64,000 nucleotides of DNA from positions 81,558,862-81,622,861 of the forward strand of contig NC_080584.1 in the NCBI RefSeq assembly GCF_029962835.1. Direction: 5' to 3'. Source of the stretch: Magnolia sinica (Eukaryota > Streptophyta > Magnoliopsida > Magnoliales > Magnoliaceae). Of the stretch, positions 45,001-58,100 are shown in pieces. The notes below the pieces were generated by a model. The model was not told where the DNA came from, did no database searches, and saw only the letters and a list, made by a program, of their open reading frames with translations. Position 1 is the first letter of the stretch, and the number at the start of each line of letters is the position of its first letter. Both the position numbers and the translations under genes were made by a program.

Positions 45001-46715
45001 AAATATTATTAGCCAGCACCATTTAAACATATCATTTTAAGGGGAAAAAAAATTCCAATGGGTAAGACACAACCATGTTAGAGTATAGATACGTATGTAT
45101 AATTGTATATGTACGGATATACATGTTATAAATTATTCTATGGATGGATTATGTACATCTATTAAGATCTCCTATAGATATCTCATCAATGTTATATATT
45201 TCTGTAGTTCTCAATTATATAGATGTATCTTATGCTCTTTAGAGTTCAATGGACCAGTTTGGTAGATGAGATTCCTTTGGTTACATTTATGGCCCAAAAT
45301 CTCCAGAATGAAATACTTTTAACTGTCCAATCTGTTACCTAATTTTTATAATTAAGTGGAGTTATTTGATACTTTGGTAGAATACAACACCTGACGTGCA
45401 GGCACTCAAAAATTTAAAAAAATGGAGTACATCACTCAATTAAACAGAGTAAAGTGTAAAAATGATTGCCTCCTATCCATATCCATAGTTCCCAAATCAG
45501 ATTGGTTGAAGAAATCTAACCTTGGATTTGGTTGAAGAGGACACGGTTTTTTTTTTTTAACATACCCACGTATTCACATCACAGTGGCTTTTTAATGTAA
45601 GACTCTTATTAGGTGAGCCACACATGTTTATCGATTTAGTTCTGACCATTGGCTTATTCAGATTGAGCAATTCAGTGGGCCCCACTTCAGTTGTGATAAT
45701 TGAAAATAGGTTTAGGGCAGCGCGCATGAACCGTGGTTCATATACATGGTTATTAAGCCGAATATGGAAACCTACAGTGTGGAGACCTTAGTGATGAAAA
45801 GTGTGATAGATAAGCTTCTAGCCCACTTTCTTATAACTAGATGTTTTGGTTTCCTTACTAACATAATAGAGAAAACCTTAGTTTCATTGAGAAGTTCTCC
45901 TAAAGACGTGAGGTGCGGAAGATCAGGATTTTCATTGATTACATGGAGAAATTAGAAACGTCTTCCCAATTAGGTACGCCTTAAGATTATCATATTGAAT
46001 CTTCATTATTGATGCATAGACGATCCGTGAATTCTACAATAAAGAGACGGTCCATGAATTCTACAATAAAGATCAACATTTTATACTACAATGGGTACTT
46101 AAACCTATAACCTCATATTCGAACTCTTGTGAGTCTATCATCGAGACATGAGCAAGGACCCAAGGGTTCATGAATTCTTATTCGTTGAAATCGGATCATT
46201 TCATATTTTTATTTTTAAACCGTCCTATAGATGTCCACCAATCCAACGGTCAGGTAATCAAAGAAGCATAACTATTGTTTCATGGTACGTCTAAATCACA
46301 TCATAGTATGAGAATATAATTTGAATTACTTCTATGCCAAGATTGCAATCTGCAAGCGCCCGCATATTATAATCTCTGTTGCCAAGCATGCAATCTCTAA
46401 GTGGCTACATATCATCTTTCACAAGGACCGAGTATCAAAGTTTTTCTCCATCATTATTAACCAGTCCACACAGTTCATCTATACAAAGATAGGGCCTTAG
46501 ATTATTACCAGTGCAAAACTGGTAAAGCTTAATTGTACTATGAATGATGATGATGATGATGATGATGATAATGATTCGGCCATTGGGGTCTTTTTTTTTT
46601 CTTTTTTTTCTTTTTTTAAAGCTAACATTGGACGTACGGTAGGCCATACAAGAGATCAAAATCTGTTGAATGGCCTGCATTTGATGAGCACATGTACAGG
46701 ATTTGGGTAGATAGG
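45001..46715. other. Intergenic, nothing recognised
   Basis: AT-rich DNA with short chance frames only. An (ATG)n tract of about nine units lies at 46544-46570. Confidence 0.5.
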
Positions 46716-48763
46716 GGAACGATACGAGCTTTGGCAGCATGCTATTGTTCCTCCGAGTTTCAGTTCGTAACTCGTACACAAAGTGTACTAATTTAATTCA
46801 TTAATCAGTTTAACCAGAGATGATAATTATATTCAATATAAGTTCCATCATAATCTCAATCACACATGCATAATACTTAGCACCAATCAACTAAACATAT
46901 ATAAATATTGACGACTCTTAAAATAAAATGAACCTTAAAATCATTCATTTATTATACCATTATAATATAATGATATTTATTCCATGCTAACATTATTACC
47001 AAGAAATAAATTTAAATAATTGCTTAAAGTCTCAAAATAAATGTCAGTATGCATTATTCGTTAATTAAACTGTGCTAACAAAATAAAATATATAATTAAA
47101 AATTTTCTAATGGCGCTACTTCATCCTTGGATAAGTATGGCCGTGTTTCAGGCAAGTCGTGTTCAGGTACAATAGATCCTTCCGGTTCTTGCGTCACATC
47201 ATCTGATAATGGCTCCTCTGTACGGTTTTTCCATCAATAAAAATGTAAGCTGGCCAGGCTTAGTGATATCACCCAGCATGGTTCATAATCATAGCAATTA
47301 AAATAATACATAAATACATATATAATAATATGAATGTAAAATGATATATGAATAAATCAGATGAGATGATCGTTCATCTGCTTGGGTTGGAGGTCGTCAA
47401 CCAGCATTCACCCGTTGGGTAGGCTTCCACCTTTCGGTAGGCTTGGGCATATCCCGCATCTGGTAACGCTTTACCAGGATCGACATTTCTTCCAGGGAGG
47501 GCTCCTGGGATCGACCATGCATTATGCAATGCAATAAATGAATGATGATATGTAAACGCATATTTTTCATATTTGGCATAGTTGTCTCGATTAAAATATT
47601 CATATATAAATTTATCGTACAATTATCATATCAAAATATTCAAACCAGTAAATCAATCAAACAATCACAATGATTTATTTTATTTTTAATGAATTATGAG
47701 ACAAGTTGGGTTACTCACCTGAGTTTGGTAATATTGACTCTGCAATGTAATTAGGTTGATTTGAATTCCGGGGTCCTATCAATTATATCAACAAATTATT
47801 ATTCATTTATTTGTCTTACATGGTAGGGTCCACCTTTGATTAACATTCTAAGTGGCCAAATCTAAAATAATCAAATAATTAAAATTATATGTTTATATAA
47901 ATTTAATTATCAAAATTTAGATTTTCTTTTTAAGATCATGAAATTTAATGTCAAATAATTAATCGAGCCGGCCCACCGGATGATTGGATCATACAGATTC
48001 TTAAGGTACAATCATGTTTTGCCTCTACACATTAGATGGATGGTGTGGATCTAACCACACATACACCGATGACCCATCTCGACCTTCTACGCCAAGTGAT
48101 ATCAACACTTGCGCAAAAATCTAAGATTCCTTTATTAAACACTTTTAGATCTGACTAATGTGGCCTATCTGAATGTCAGATTGATCTAAAAATTATGGCC
48201 CTTGCATATTTTGGCCTTAAGGATCATATGATCCGTACAGATCTATCTTAGCACAATCAGATTCCATCCATTTAATTTATTCCTAAAATATTACTAATTA
48301 GACTGAAATCATAAGAACATCACTTTATTAAAATTGCCTATACACACCTATACAATGATGGTGTGGATGATCCACGCCATCCATTGTTTAGATCAAGAAG
48401 AAATTAACAATATAATAAAAAGTTAAAAAGATCTAACGATTAAAACTTACTTGATCGAACCTTCTTAGAATTTTCTCTTCCTTTTACTTTAGGGCTTCTA
48501 TCTAGATCGCACATCCTCCCTTATCTTGAATTTGAATTTTTTAATGATATTTAATAAAAAATTATTATTACTACTTCAAGAATCGATCCCTAAACCTCTT
48601 TCTCAATTAAGAATTTCGCTACCAACTCAACTATTGACTTGTTTTTATTTTTTATTTAAAAATAAAATATTTAAATATTTAATTTAGTTTTTTTTATAAT
48701 GTACCAAAATTTAGAGTTGTTACAGGAACGATACGAGCTTTGGCAGCATGCTATTGTTCCTCC
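46716..48763 (-). mobile_element. LTR-like insertion flanked by 39-bp direct repeats
   Basis: Identical 39-bp sequences (beginning GGAACGATACGAGC, ending TTGTTCCTCC) lie at 46716-46754 and 48725-48763 and bracket 1970 bp of AT-rich sequence. Read on the minus strand the insert starts TGTAACAACTCTAAATTTTG at 48724, like the LTRs of many plant Ty3-gypsy elements. It may be a solo LTR or an LTR remnant. A 39-bp repeat is far longer than the usual 5-bp target duplication, so the mode of insertion is unclear. No coding region. Confidence 0.5.
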
Positions 48764-49124
48764 AAAAGGGTGAATGAATACCGAATCTGAACCCAATTAA
48801 CTAGCGTTTGGATGCTCAACAAGGTCCATATAAAATGTCCACTGGCTTGAGATTTAGCTGAACCTGAATGGTGTGAGATTTGGACTATCTTTTATCCGAG
48901 AGACAAATTGTGTGATGGATGGTCCAGATGGATGAAAAACATTGTCTTGTTGAACAGTAACATAGTTATCAACCATACAGTAGATGTACCTATTGATATT
49001 TTTTTTTTTTGAAAGAAAAGAATATCATTAAACAAACAACCAACAATCAAAAATAAAAGAAGAAAAAATAAAATAAAATAAATAACATAAAGGGGAAAAA
49101 TCACAAAACAAAAACAATAGCTAA

Positions 49125-49303
49125 GGGTTTGATGCCCGTTAGTTGGGTAAGTGGGAAATGACTTACCGGAAAGTGATTTACAGGCAAATCTATCAAAAAA
49201 CTGTAGGAGGATGGGGGTGAAAAGTTACTTCCCTATAAGTGACTTACTAGTAAGTCACTTACAACTTAAAATAACTTACGGGCATCCAAACAAGCCCTAA
49301 AGG
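49125..49303. mobile_element. Tourist-like MITE (first of an inverted pair)
   Basis: The ends GGTTTGATGCC and GGGCATCCAAACAAGCCC are inverted. Repeated AAGTGACTTACTAG-type motifs fill the interior. A second copy in opposite orientation lies at 49709-49899. Confidence 0.65.
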
Positions 49304-49708
49304 GGAAGAAAAAAAGGATAAGCCTAGACCAATTGTGGAGATCAATCCCTAACGAAACTAAAAGCCCGGGAACAATAAAACCTAAAAGCCCAGGAACATT
49401 GTCATCGATGCTGCAATATTTCTAAAGCAACGATTATTTCTTTCCAGCCACGGCACTCAAAACACTACTATACGAATAATGCCCCACTTTCTTTTACCTA
49501 CCACTCCCTAACTTCTCTATGCAAAACATTGAAGAGAGGTTGCACGGAACTTGGCAACCAACCACTCCCTGTACACGACGTGTACAGGGCAGCTCATGTG
49601 TCTTCATCGCACATAGGCGTGAGATCCAATCCATCCAGCAGTGGGATGTCACTATTTAGATTCGATGGCCCACTAATCAGGTTGATCTACAACTTTGGTG
49701 GGCCACAT

Positions 49709-49899
49709 TTAGGGCTTGTTTGGATGCCCCTAAGTTATTTTTAAGTTGTAAGAAGTGACTTCTCACCCCCATTTCCCTACAGTTTTTTGGTAGATTTGCC
49801 TGTAAGTTACTTGTAGGTGAGTTTTCTCTCCCAAACACCACCTATAAATCACCTTCCTGTAAGTCATTTCCCACTTACCCAACTAACAGGCATCAAACC
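49709..49899. mobile_element. Tourist-like MITE (second of an inverted pair)
   Basis: Starts GGGCTTGTTTGGATGCC after TTTA and ends ACAGGCATCAAACC. It pairs with 49125-49303 as reverse complement over most of its length. Confidence 0.65.
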
Positions 49900-50435
49900 C
49901 GACTTACTTGCAGGTGAATTTTCTCTCACAAAAATAAGCATCCACAAATCAGAGATTACGATTGTTCAACCAATCTTATTTTTAAACTGTAATTTAGCCA
50001 CATTGGGTTCCAAATTTGGGTTGGCTCTGCTCGAGTTAATACATGCTACATGTCTCATTTCTAAGTGCATGTGCATCAAGTAACATGCACAGCGAGAGTA
50101 CCATTTCTAAGTGTGTGCCTGTACACGTAACTGCCAACCTGTCATAAGGTGTATGACGTCCAACTATTTAAAACCTTCATCTCTACTTAAAAAGGAAAAA
50201 AAAAAAAAAAAACAAAGGTATTTAAAGAATTAAAAAATGAACTAACCCATCATCCTTTTTATTTATATTTATTTCCGTTAAGGTGCTAACCAAATAGACG
50301 TAAGACTCAATCCTACCGTCCATATTTTTCTCTTATTTATTTATTTGTAAGGGTGGTAACTGAACGGCCATGGTAAGAATATCAATCCCGGGCCCAAGCT
50401 GCACTACGAAAGTAATGCACACTAGTGGCCTTTTC

Positions 50436-50705
50436 GAATGACCCAATCGCTTGTCTTTGTCTTACAAACCTCTCTTTTGATTCCATCCCTCTCGGAGTGG
50501 ACTATTCCCATATCTTAATCTTGAAATAACTCCCTTTTAGAATGATCTAATTGCTTGTCTTGGTGTGGCAAACCTCTCTTTCCACTCTATCCCTCTCGGG
50601 CGTGGACTACTCTCGTTTCTTGGTCTTACAATGACTCCCTTTTAGAATGACCCAATTACTTATTTTGGTCTTGCAAACCTCTCTTTCGACTCCATCCCTC
50701 TCAAC
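50436..50705 (+). repeat. 104-bp tandem repeat, about 2.6 copies
   Basis: Starts at 50436, 50540 and 50645. Each copy contains GAATGACCCAAT-like, CAAACCTCTCTTT and CATCCCTCTCGG-like blocks. No function evident. Confidence 0.85.
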
Positions 50706-50734
50706 ATGACATGCCACACCACTAGTCCCATGAG

Positions 50735-51237
50735 AAAGGGAAACGGTCAATGCTCTGTGGGCCCCAACATGATTTATGTGTTTCATTCATGCCGTCCATT
50801 TATTTTTAGATCATTTTACGGTATGAGACCAAAAGTGAGGTATATCCCAACCTCAAGCGGACTGCATTATAGAAAACAGTGTTGAATGAGTGTTGACTAT
50901 TAAAAACATTTTGGGGGGCATAAAGGTTTTGGATGAAGCTGATTTTTTCTTTTTTCTCTTCGTCGGGGGCCTATATGACCTAATCAACATATTGGATGTC
51001 AAATAAACGGTGGAGTGGGCCTCAGGAGGAATTTAATTATGGATATTCAATCACTATTGTTTTCATGTGGTGTGGTCCACCTGAGATTTATATCCCTCTC
51101 ATTTTAGGGATCAAGCGATAAAATGATATGCAAAAATGGATGAACGGAATGGATGAAACACATACATCATGGTGGGGTCCACAGAGCACCAACCACTAGC
51201 GCCGGACTGGTGGCAGGGGGAGTAGACAATCCGTTTC
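50735..51237. mobile_element. MITE related to the copy 2 promoter element
   Basis: The ends GGGAAACGGTCAATG and GACAATCCGTTTCC match those of 17835-18355. Inner arms GTGGGCCCCAACATGAT and CATCATGGTGGGGTCCAC pair. Confidence 0.7.
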
Positions 51238-51439
51238 CATGAGAGAGAGGAGCGAAGAAAGGGGAATAAAAGCAGTGGAAAGAGAGAGGTCGAATGTGAT
51301 CATGATCATCACTAGGCACAAGTCAATATCAGTTAGGTGGCCTTCTCCATGTGAGACAAATTTCTTTCCTTCCATTGGTAGTTGAATTGGAGATCCCTTT
51401 AGTGCTCCACTGGCAAATTGCTGTTACGGAGGGGAAATC

Positions 51440-51934
51440 GGACAGCTTACTGAGTTACTCAGTACACTCTTATGGTACTGAGTAAACTTTGTTGGGCCCA
51501 CCGTGAATGTATGTGGTCTATCCACGCTGTCCATCCATTTTTCATCTTATTTTAGTAGTTGGGCCCAAAATTTAATCATATCCAAAGATCAAGTAGACCA
51601 TACCATAGGAAACAGTTGGAATAATGATTTCCACCCTTGAAACCTTTTTAGAGCCCACAGTGATGTTTATTCTCATCAACTTGGTAATACGATCACACGA
51701 CATGGATGAAGGGAAAAAAAACATATACAAGCTTGATCCAACACTTCTGTGGCCCTCAAGAAACTTTCAACGGTAGATGTTCAATTTGCACTGTTTCATG
51801 TGGTGTGATCCACTTGAGGTTTCTATATACTTCATTTTTATGATCAAGCCCTAAAATTATCTTTTAAAATGGATGGATGGAGTGGATAAAATACATAAAT
51901 AACAGCGGACTCCACGGAATTTACTCAATACGCT
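51440..51934. mobile_element. MITE, GGGCCCACC family
   Basis: Arms TGAGTAAACTTTGTTGGGCC with CTATCCACGCTGTCCATCC on the left, GGATGGATGGAGTGGATAA and ACGGAATTTACTCAATACGC on the right. Its outer right end appears again at about 53430 (GGTATTGAGTTACTCAG), beyond nested insertions. Confidence 0.6.
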
Positions 51935-51937
51935 TAG

Positions 51938-52462
51938 GGCGTGTTTGGGCAATGGGATTAGAAGGGATTAGGTGGGATGGGATTCATCTGGTCCGTGCCA
52001 ATTTCACTCAATGTTAGCAAGTTGTGTAGGTCCCACCATGATGTGTGGGCTATATCCACACCGTCCACCCATTTTTTGAGATTATTTTAGAGCATGGGCT
52101 AAAAAATCAGGTAAATCTAAAGCTCAAGTGGACCCCACCATAGAAAGCAACGGGGATTGAATACTTACCGTTGAAAACTTCTTTGAGGCCACATAAGTTT
52201 TGGATCTACCTCATTTTTAGGCTCATGCCATAAAATGAGGTTACAAAACAAATGAACAATTTAGATAAAACACATGTGTTATTCTTAATAATTTTAAATG
52301 ATGGTGGGTATATATATCCATTCAATGTACCACATTACCAACAAAGCATGGCATTAATCTTATCCCGTGGCAGCAGGGGACAATCCCTGCCATGGGTAAT
52401 AATTATGTTTTTTGAATCCCATCCCACTTAATCCCTTCTAATCCTACTGCCCAAACCCGCAC
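51938..52462. mobile_element. Tourist/Harbinger-like MITE
   Basis: The ends GGGCGTGTTTGGGCAATGGG and CTGCCCAAACCCGCAC are inverted and flanked by TTA on both sides, the usual 3-bp target of PIF/Harbinger elements. It carries a piece of the GGGCCCACC family inside (about 52035-52240). Confidence 0.65.
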
Positions 52463-52465
52463 TTA

Positions 52466-53427
52466 AGGCCTGTTTGGTCAGGCAGATTGGATGGGATTGG
52501 AAGGGATTGGAAGATAGATCCTAGGATTGGCCAGGCGTGCCAAACAAACACGGGATCCTAATCTCGGGATATAACAATCCGATGGATCTTAAGACAATCT
52601 ACTGACATCACCATATCATTACCTTTAAATCCCATCCAATCCACCCTAATCCCTTCAAATTTGCTTGGGACGTGTTTGGTTTGAGGGATTGAAAAGGATT
52701 AGAAGGTTTAATCCCGGGATTGGCAAGGCCGGCCAAACAGATGAGATATAGCAATCCCATTGATCTTGCACCAATCCACTGACACAACTATTATTACCTT
52801 GAAATCCATGCAATCCACTCTAATGGCATCTAATCCCATCCAATCTGCCGGCCTTTGGCACATAGTATTAGATGGGATTAGGTGAGATGGAATTGCATTT
52901 GGTCCTGTGCCAAATTCCACTCAACGTTTGGGAATAATGGAAAAGCTTGGAATTAGATCCCGTGCCAATTCCACTCAATGTTAGCAAGTTGTGTAGGTCC
53001 ACCATAATGAGTGGGCTATATCCACACCGTCCACCCATTTTTCGAGATCATTTTAGAGCATGGGCTAAAAAATCAGGTAGATCAAAAGCTCAAGTGGACC
53101 CCACCATAGAAAGCAGTGGGGATTGAATACCTGCCATTGAAAACTTTTTTAGGGCCACATAAGTTTTGGATCTGCCTCATTTTTAGGCCCATCCCATAAA
53201 ATGAGGATACAAAACAGATGAACAGTTTAGATATAACACATGTGTTACTCTCAATAGTTTCAAATGATAGTAGGTATATCCATTTAATGTACTACCGTAT
53301 TACAAACATAGTATGGAATTAAGCTTATCCCATGGTAACAGCGGACAATCCCTGCCATGTGTAATAATTACAATTTTTTAATCTCATCCCACCTAATCCT
53401 TCCTAGTGCCATACGCCAAACAGCCCC
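52466..53427. mobile_element. Cluster of further Tourist-like copies
   Basis: Repeated GGATTGGATGGGATTGGAAGG-type ends occur at about 52466-52650, 52672-52860 and 52845-53425 (the last closing with TAGTGCCATACGCCAAACAGC). The third copy closely resembles 51938-52462, including its interior, which suggests duplication of the nest. Confidence 0.5.
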
Positions 53428-53469
53428 TCAGGGTATTGAGTTACTCAGTTCGCTATCTGGCCGCTTCAT

Positions 53470-53990
53470 GTGGAGAGGCGGGCGCCGAGTAGGTGCTACA
53501 CCGCCGCCTGTTTCGAGCCCGAGACAGGCAGAGGCTCTGAGGGCTAATGAGGGGTCACCGTGATTTATGGGTTTTATCCACACCGTCCATCTATATTTTC
53601 ATATCATTTTAGATATCTAAACCAAAAATAAGGAAAATCTAAGGCTCAAGTCGACCACACCACAGGAAGCAGCGTCACTAAGGACTCCACCATTGAAACC
53701 TTTTTAGGGTCCACTGTGTCAATTATTTTCCATCGAACCCGTTGATATAGTCATATACAAATGGATGAAGCGAAAAAACAAATATTGTCTTGATCCAAAA
53801 CTTGTGTGGTCCCTAATAAATTTTCAACGGTAGGAATTTAATTCACTGTGTGGTCCATTGGGGCATTGGACATTTTTGACTTCATGATCTAAAATGTTAA
53901 CGAAACATGGATGGACAGCTTGGATAAAACTCATAAATTACGGTGTCCCCTCAGTGGCACTCGTAGCCTTTGCTTGTCCCAAGTTGGGAA
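53470..53990. mobile_element. MITE, GGGCCCACC family variant
   Basis: The arms GAGGGGTCACCGTGATTTAT plus TTTTATCCACACCGTCCATC pair with ATGGACAGCTTGGATAAAAC plus ATAAATTACGGTGTCCCCTC. Confidence 0.65.
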
Positions 53991-54019
53991 TAGGGGGGGC
54001 AGTAGCTTGCTTGTCCGGA

Positions 54020-54545
54020 AGCGGATTTCCTGCTAAAGCCTTTCGCAGGAAGTTCTTGCACTGGGAACTTAGGTGGGGCTCATTGTGATGTTCGTGAGAA
54101 ATCCTTCCCATCCATTTGGTTTGTGAGTTCATTTTAGGACATTTTGTCAAAAATAAACCTTATCTGAAGCTTGAGTGAGCCGTGCTAAAGGAGAATGTGG
54201 TTAGGGAAATTCCTACCATTAAAACTTTCCTAAGTTTCAATGGTGATGTTTAGATGCCATCCATACCATTAATAACATCATTCCTATTGGGATGAATTGG
54301 AAACAAAAATATTAGCATAAATCAAAACTTATGTGGCCCCACAAATATTTTAACTGTGAATGTTTAATTATCATGTTTTCGGCTCACTTGAGCTTTGGAT
54401 ACGGTTCATTTTTGGTAACATGTCTTAAAATGAACTCACAAAAGAGATGGAGGGAGAGGATTTCTCACAAACATCACAGAAGGTCCCGCCTAATTTCCCA
54501 ATGGAGAAACTTTCTGTGAAAGGCTTTCATAGGAAATCTGCGTCC
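54020..54545. mobile_element. Mutator-type MITE with clear target duplication
   Basis: Flanked by identical 12-bp sequences TGCTTGTCCGGA (54008-54019 and 54546-54557). Terminal arms of about 85 bp pair: GGATTTCCTGCTAAAGCC with GGCTTTCATAGGAAATC, CAGTGTGGGAA-like with TTCCCAATGG, and GATGTTCGTGAGAAATCC with GGATTTCTCACAAACATC. The interior has the GTGGGGCTCATTGTGATG motif of the main family. No coding frame. Confidence 0.83.
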
Positions 54546-54562
54546 TGCTTGTCCGGAGCAGC

Positions 54563-54948
54563 GGCCATGATGTATAGGTTTTATCCACCTGCATTCATGT
54601 TACCATATCAGTTTAGAGTATAAGCTCAAAAATGAGGAAAATCAAAGGCTCAAGTGAACCACCATGATTAAACACTAGTAATTAAAAACTTATTTAGGGT
54701 CACAAAAGTTTTATATCCAGGTACTTTATATTTTTCCTTCATCTAAGCCTACGTGGCATTATGAACAAGTTGGATAGTAAATAAAAATAATGGTGGGCCT
54801 AAAAAAAAGTTTCAACAATGGGCGTCATCACTACTTACTGTGGTGTGGTCCACTTGAGCTTTAGATCTATACCTCATTTTTGGTCTTATACCCTAAAATA
54901 ATATGATGAACAATATAGATAAAACATATACATGATAATGGCCCCCTT
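54563..54948. mobile_element. MITE, GGGCCCACC family, partial outer ends
   Basis: The arms GGCCATGATGTATAGGTTTT and AAACATATACATGATAATGG pair. Middle motifs are as in other members. Confidence 0.6.
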
Positions 54949-55124
54949 AGACCCCCTTGCCTGTGCCTAGCTAGGGATACGGCGGGGCGCGGATTAGCTA
55001 CTAACAGGTTGAGTAGCGAGACTCGCTGCTAAAGTGATGTCACCAAGTTTCGTAGGTCTTACTACGATGTATGTTTTGTATCCACATCTTTCATCCATTT
55101 GGAGAGATCATTTTAGGGCAATAT

Positions 55125-58100
55125 TGTCACGCCCCAGACTTGGTAATCGGGTTCACAAGGAACCCGATAGCCGGTTCTGGCCGCAACAACCTCCATAATG
55201 CCCCATTCTTGGCTCCTAAAGCAGGTTCTGATCTTGGGATCATACAAAGAGGATTTTCATAACAATATAATCATTCCAATAAGAGTGTATCCAAGATCAC
55301 AGCAAGTAAATCTCGAAAATAACAAAAGGACACATCACAAAATTCACTATAAATTTGAACTTTTACAAGTATCCATAAGGTCCAAAAGGACATACATAAG
55401 ATGATAGAAAAAGGAAAGGAAGGTCCGCAACATTAGGATCTTCAAACTCAACTCTACTCCACACTCTACCGCTACGACGCCTGCCTATAATTTCCTACAC
55501 GCATCAATCGTGCATAAGCTTATAGAAGCTTAAGGGTGGTGAAGGTGTGTGATAATAGTGCACAGAAGAATAATAGGAGATACATAAAGGAAACATGATC
55601 AAAGCCAACACCACTAGCCTTACCAAGGCTGTCATGAACGCAAGAAGTTATACCAAGGTAGTACAATAATACAGGAAGTCATACCAAGGCTATATAATAC
55701 AATGAGTACTATAATGCAATGAGTACTGGGCGTCATGCCAAAACTTAACATGAATACTATGCAATATGCATGAGGCTTACACAGACGATGCAAACGCAAT
55801 GTGAAGTAATGTCAGTGCTCATGTCCAATCCACATATCAAGTGCATTTCCATCATAAGAAAATCACCAGGGTCCGTTACACTGTTGGATGACTTCCGCTC
55901 TACAGACCCCGTACAGTCAAACGAGCGTAAGAGACCTCACTACTCGCCTGTGGACAACCAATCACCAACAAGGCCTGACGGTAGCAAACTCATTCACGAG
56001 TTGGTCAGACTCAACGTAGCAATGCCTCCTTATATCAGGTGAGTAAGGTCACACTCTTATCTAACCGACTACACGACAGTGGGAGTCGCGACCTAACGGT
56101 ATAAGGCTCTCGTGCGCTCATATATTCCACCCAGTCACGGCGTTAGAGCATATCCTTGGTACCATGGAAGTTTTGAGAATTTCACCCATAGGCATCCTAT
56201 ATACCCTATATGCTCAGATAACATTTTCGGTGTCCAATCATAGCCATCCACGATATAACTGTGGAGGCTACAGCCCTGATGAAGAAAGGGCGGTAATTGT
56301 TCATATGCTATGCAATGCTAGATGCATGAATCACACAATCAACCATGCATCAATTTCAAGCATCCAACGTGCTCAAGAGGGAATACTGCGTCCCTCGGAG
56401 AAGGTAACATGCAATGCCTAATGGCACAATATAACCACACACACACACAGTATCAACCAAGCATACAATGATGTACATGGGTCATGAGGATGAATTTAAT
56501 CACACTATATGGCGATATACAATGTATATTACATTCCTCCTTTCCAAGAAGGAACCAAGACTAGGTACTTAGACAATATCCTTAAGGAATCCAACTTCCA
56601 GTGAGGGCCCATTTACCTGGGGTAGCCCACGAGACTAAGTATACAAGCTACAGGTTTAAGTAATATAGAAATGAGCCTAACAAGAGTCTAAGATGAGTAT
56701 CCAATCACTCTTAAATACAACCGAGCCTAGAGGGGTCCATAATGGGGACATTTAACCACCATTCCACAAAAAGGCATATTAACTATGAACTATATGGATA
56801 GCAAGTCCAAGGCCTACATTTAAGATAAAAATAAAAGTAACCACATACATATATTACCCATAATAGGCCATAAAAAGATATAATACTACTTTTAACAACA
56901 TGGGCTCCAAAAGGGGAATTAAGGCCCAAGGCTCAATTCTCAATGGCCATAGAATCCATGAATTAAGTTGGACTTGGTGGGCAGCCCGCGTACACAATAT
57001 ATGACCCAAAAAAATAAGTTTAAGTTTGGATGAAATGGGACCAACTACATCAGCCCAATAACTAGCAATTTAAGTGGGCAATCAAGGGCCCAATACTATC
57101 CTTATCTCAACCCATAAGTCCATCAAAATTGTGAAAGTCAGCCCAATATATGGTTGGGCCAAACTAGGACGTCCCAACCCACTCTGGGCCCATGGGATGC
57201 CCCAAAAATCTGATATAAGATGGGGTCCTCATGTGATCACTAAAAGAAACTCAAAAGAATGCACTGATTAAGCCCAAAGATTATAAGAAAATATAAGCAT
57301 GTAACACGTACACAAGTTTTCAATATGGTAGGCCACGCAACCAAAAAAGTTTTAATCATAAAATTGTACATCTAAGGCCCTTTGATAAACTTTTGGCCCG
57401 TTTGACTTCCTGGCCGGACCTGCTAAGGTCTAGAAATTAGTTAACTATGTAGAAATAATCTCATGAAGGTCAACTATATTCATTGGGGGATCCCACCAGA
57501 TGGAGAGTGTGTATATATCATGAAAAGATCAAGTAGACCTGCTACTAGATTGTGAGTCCAGCCGCAACCCAAGGCAGAGAGTACTTCCATGATCAGGCAA
57601 TCCAAGGCTTGAATGGCCTGGACCAACATACGTTGAGGTAGGCTCTACATACATCTATATTTAGCCTCAAATAAACGGCTCAGGGTCTATGGTGGGCCTT
57701 TAACCATCCATAAAAAAATCCATGGGCCTACTTTAGGATCACCCAGTAGGACATCCAACCTCAACTGGGTCCCAAAAGGTAGCCCGCTACGCAAATAAAG
57801 TAAGGTTTAAGGCCCAAGCAATACGTGGTCTAATGGGCTATACACGAGCCCAACTCATAGACAGTATGGTGGGCCCTCAAGCAAGGTTTGGGCCTAACCA
57901 TCATAAGTCCACATATTGTGGTGGGCCTCATGGGCGGCCCAATAGTTCATCCACATGGGCAAATTTCATATTTAGCACAAGTGAGTTGGGCCTCACCTTT
58001 TAACCCAAGTGCAAGGTCAATTTAATGGGCAACCAATGGCCCAACTACTTGTATATTATAACCCTTAAATCTATCATAATAAATAAGAAAGTATAGGCCC

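Noticed and set aside
45746-45955. 69-codon open frame in 45-46.7 kb
   Set aside because: No start context, domain or homologue in the window; consistent with chance.
46435-46779. 114-codon minus-strand frame
   Set aside because: It runs through an ATG microsatellite and a poly-T stretch and across one of the 39-bp repeats. The peptide is low complexity with no domain.
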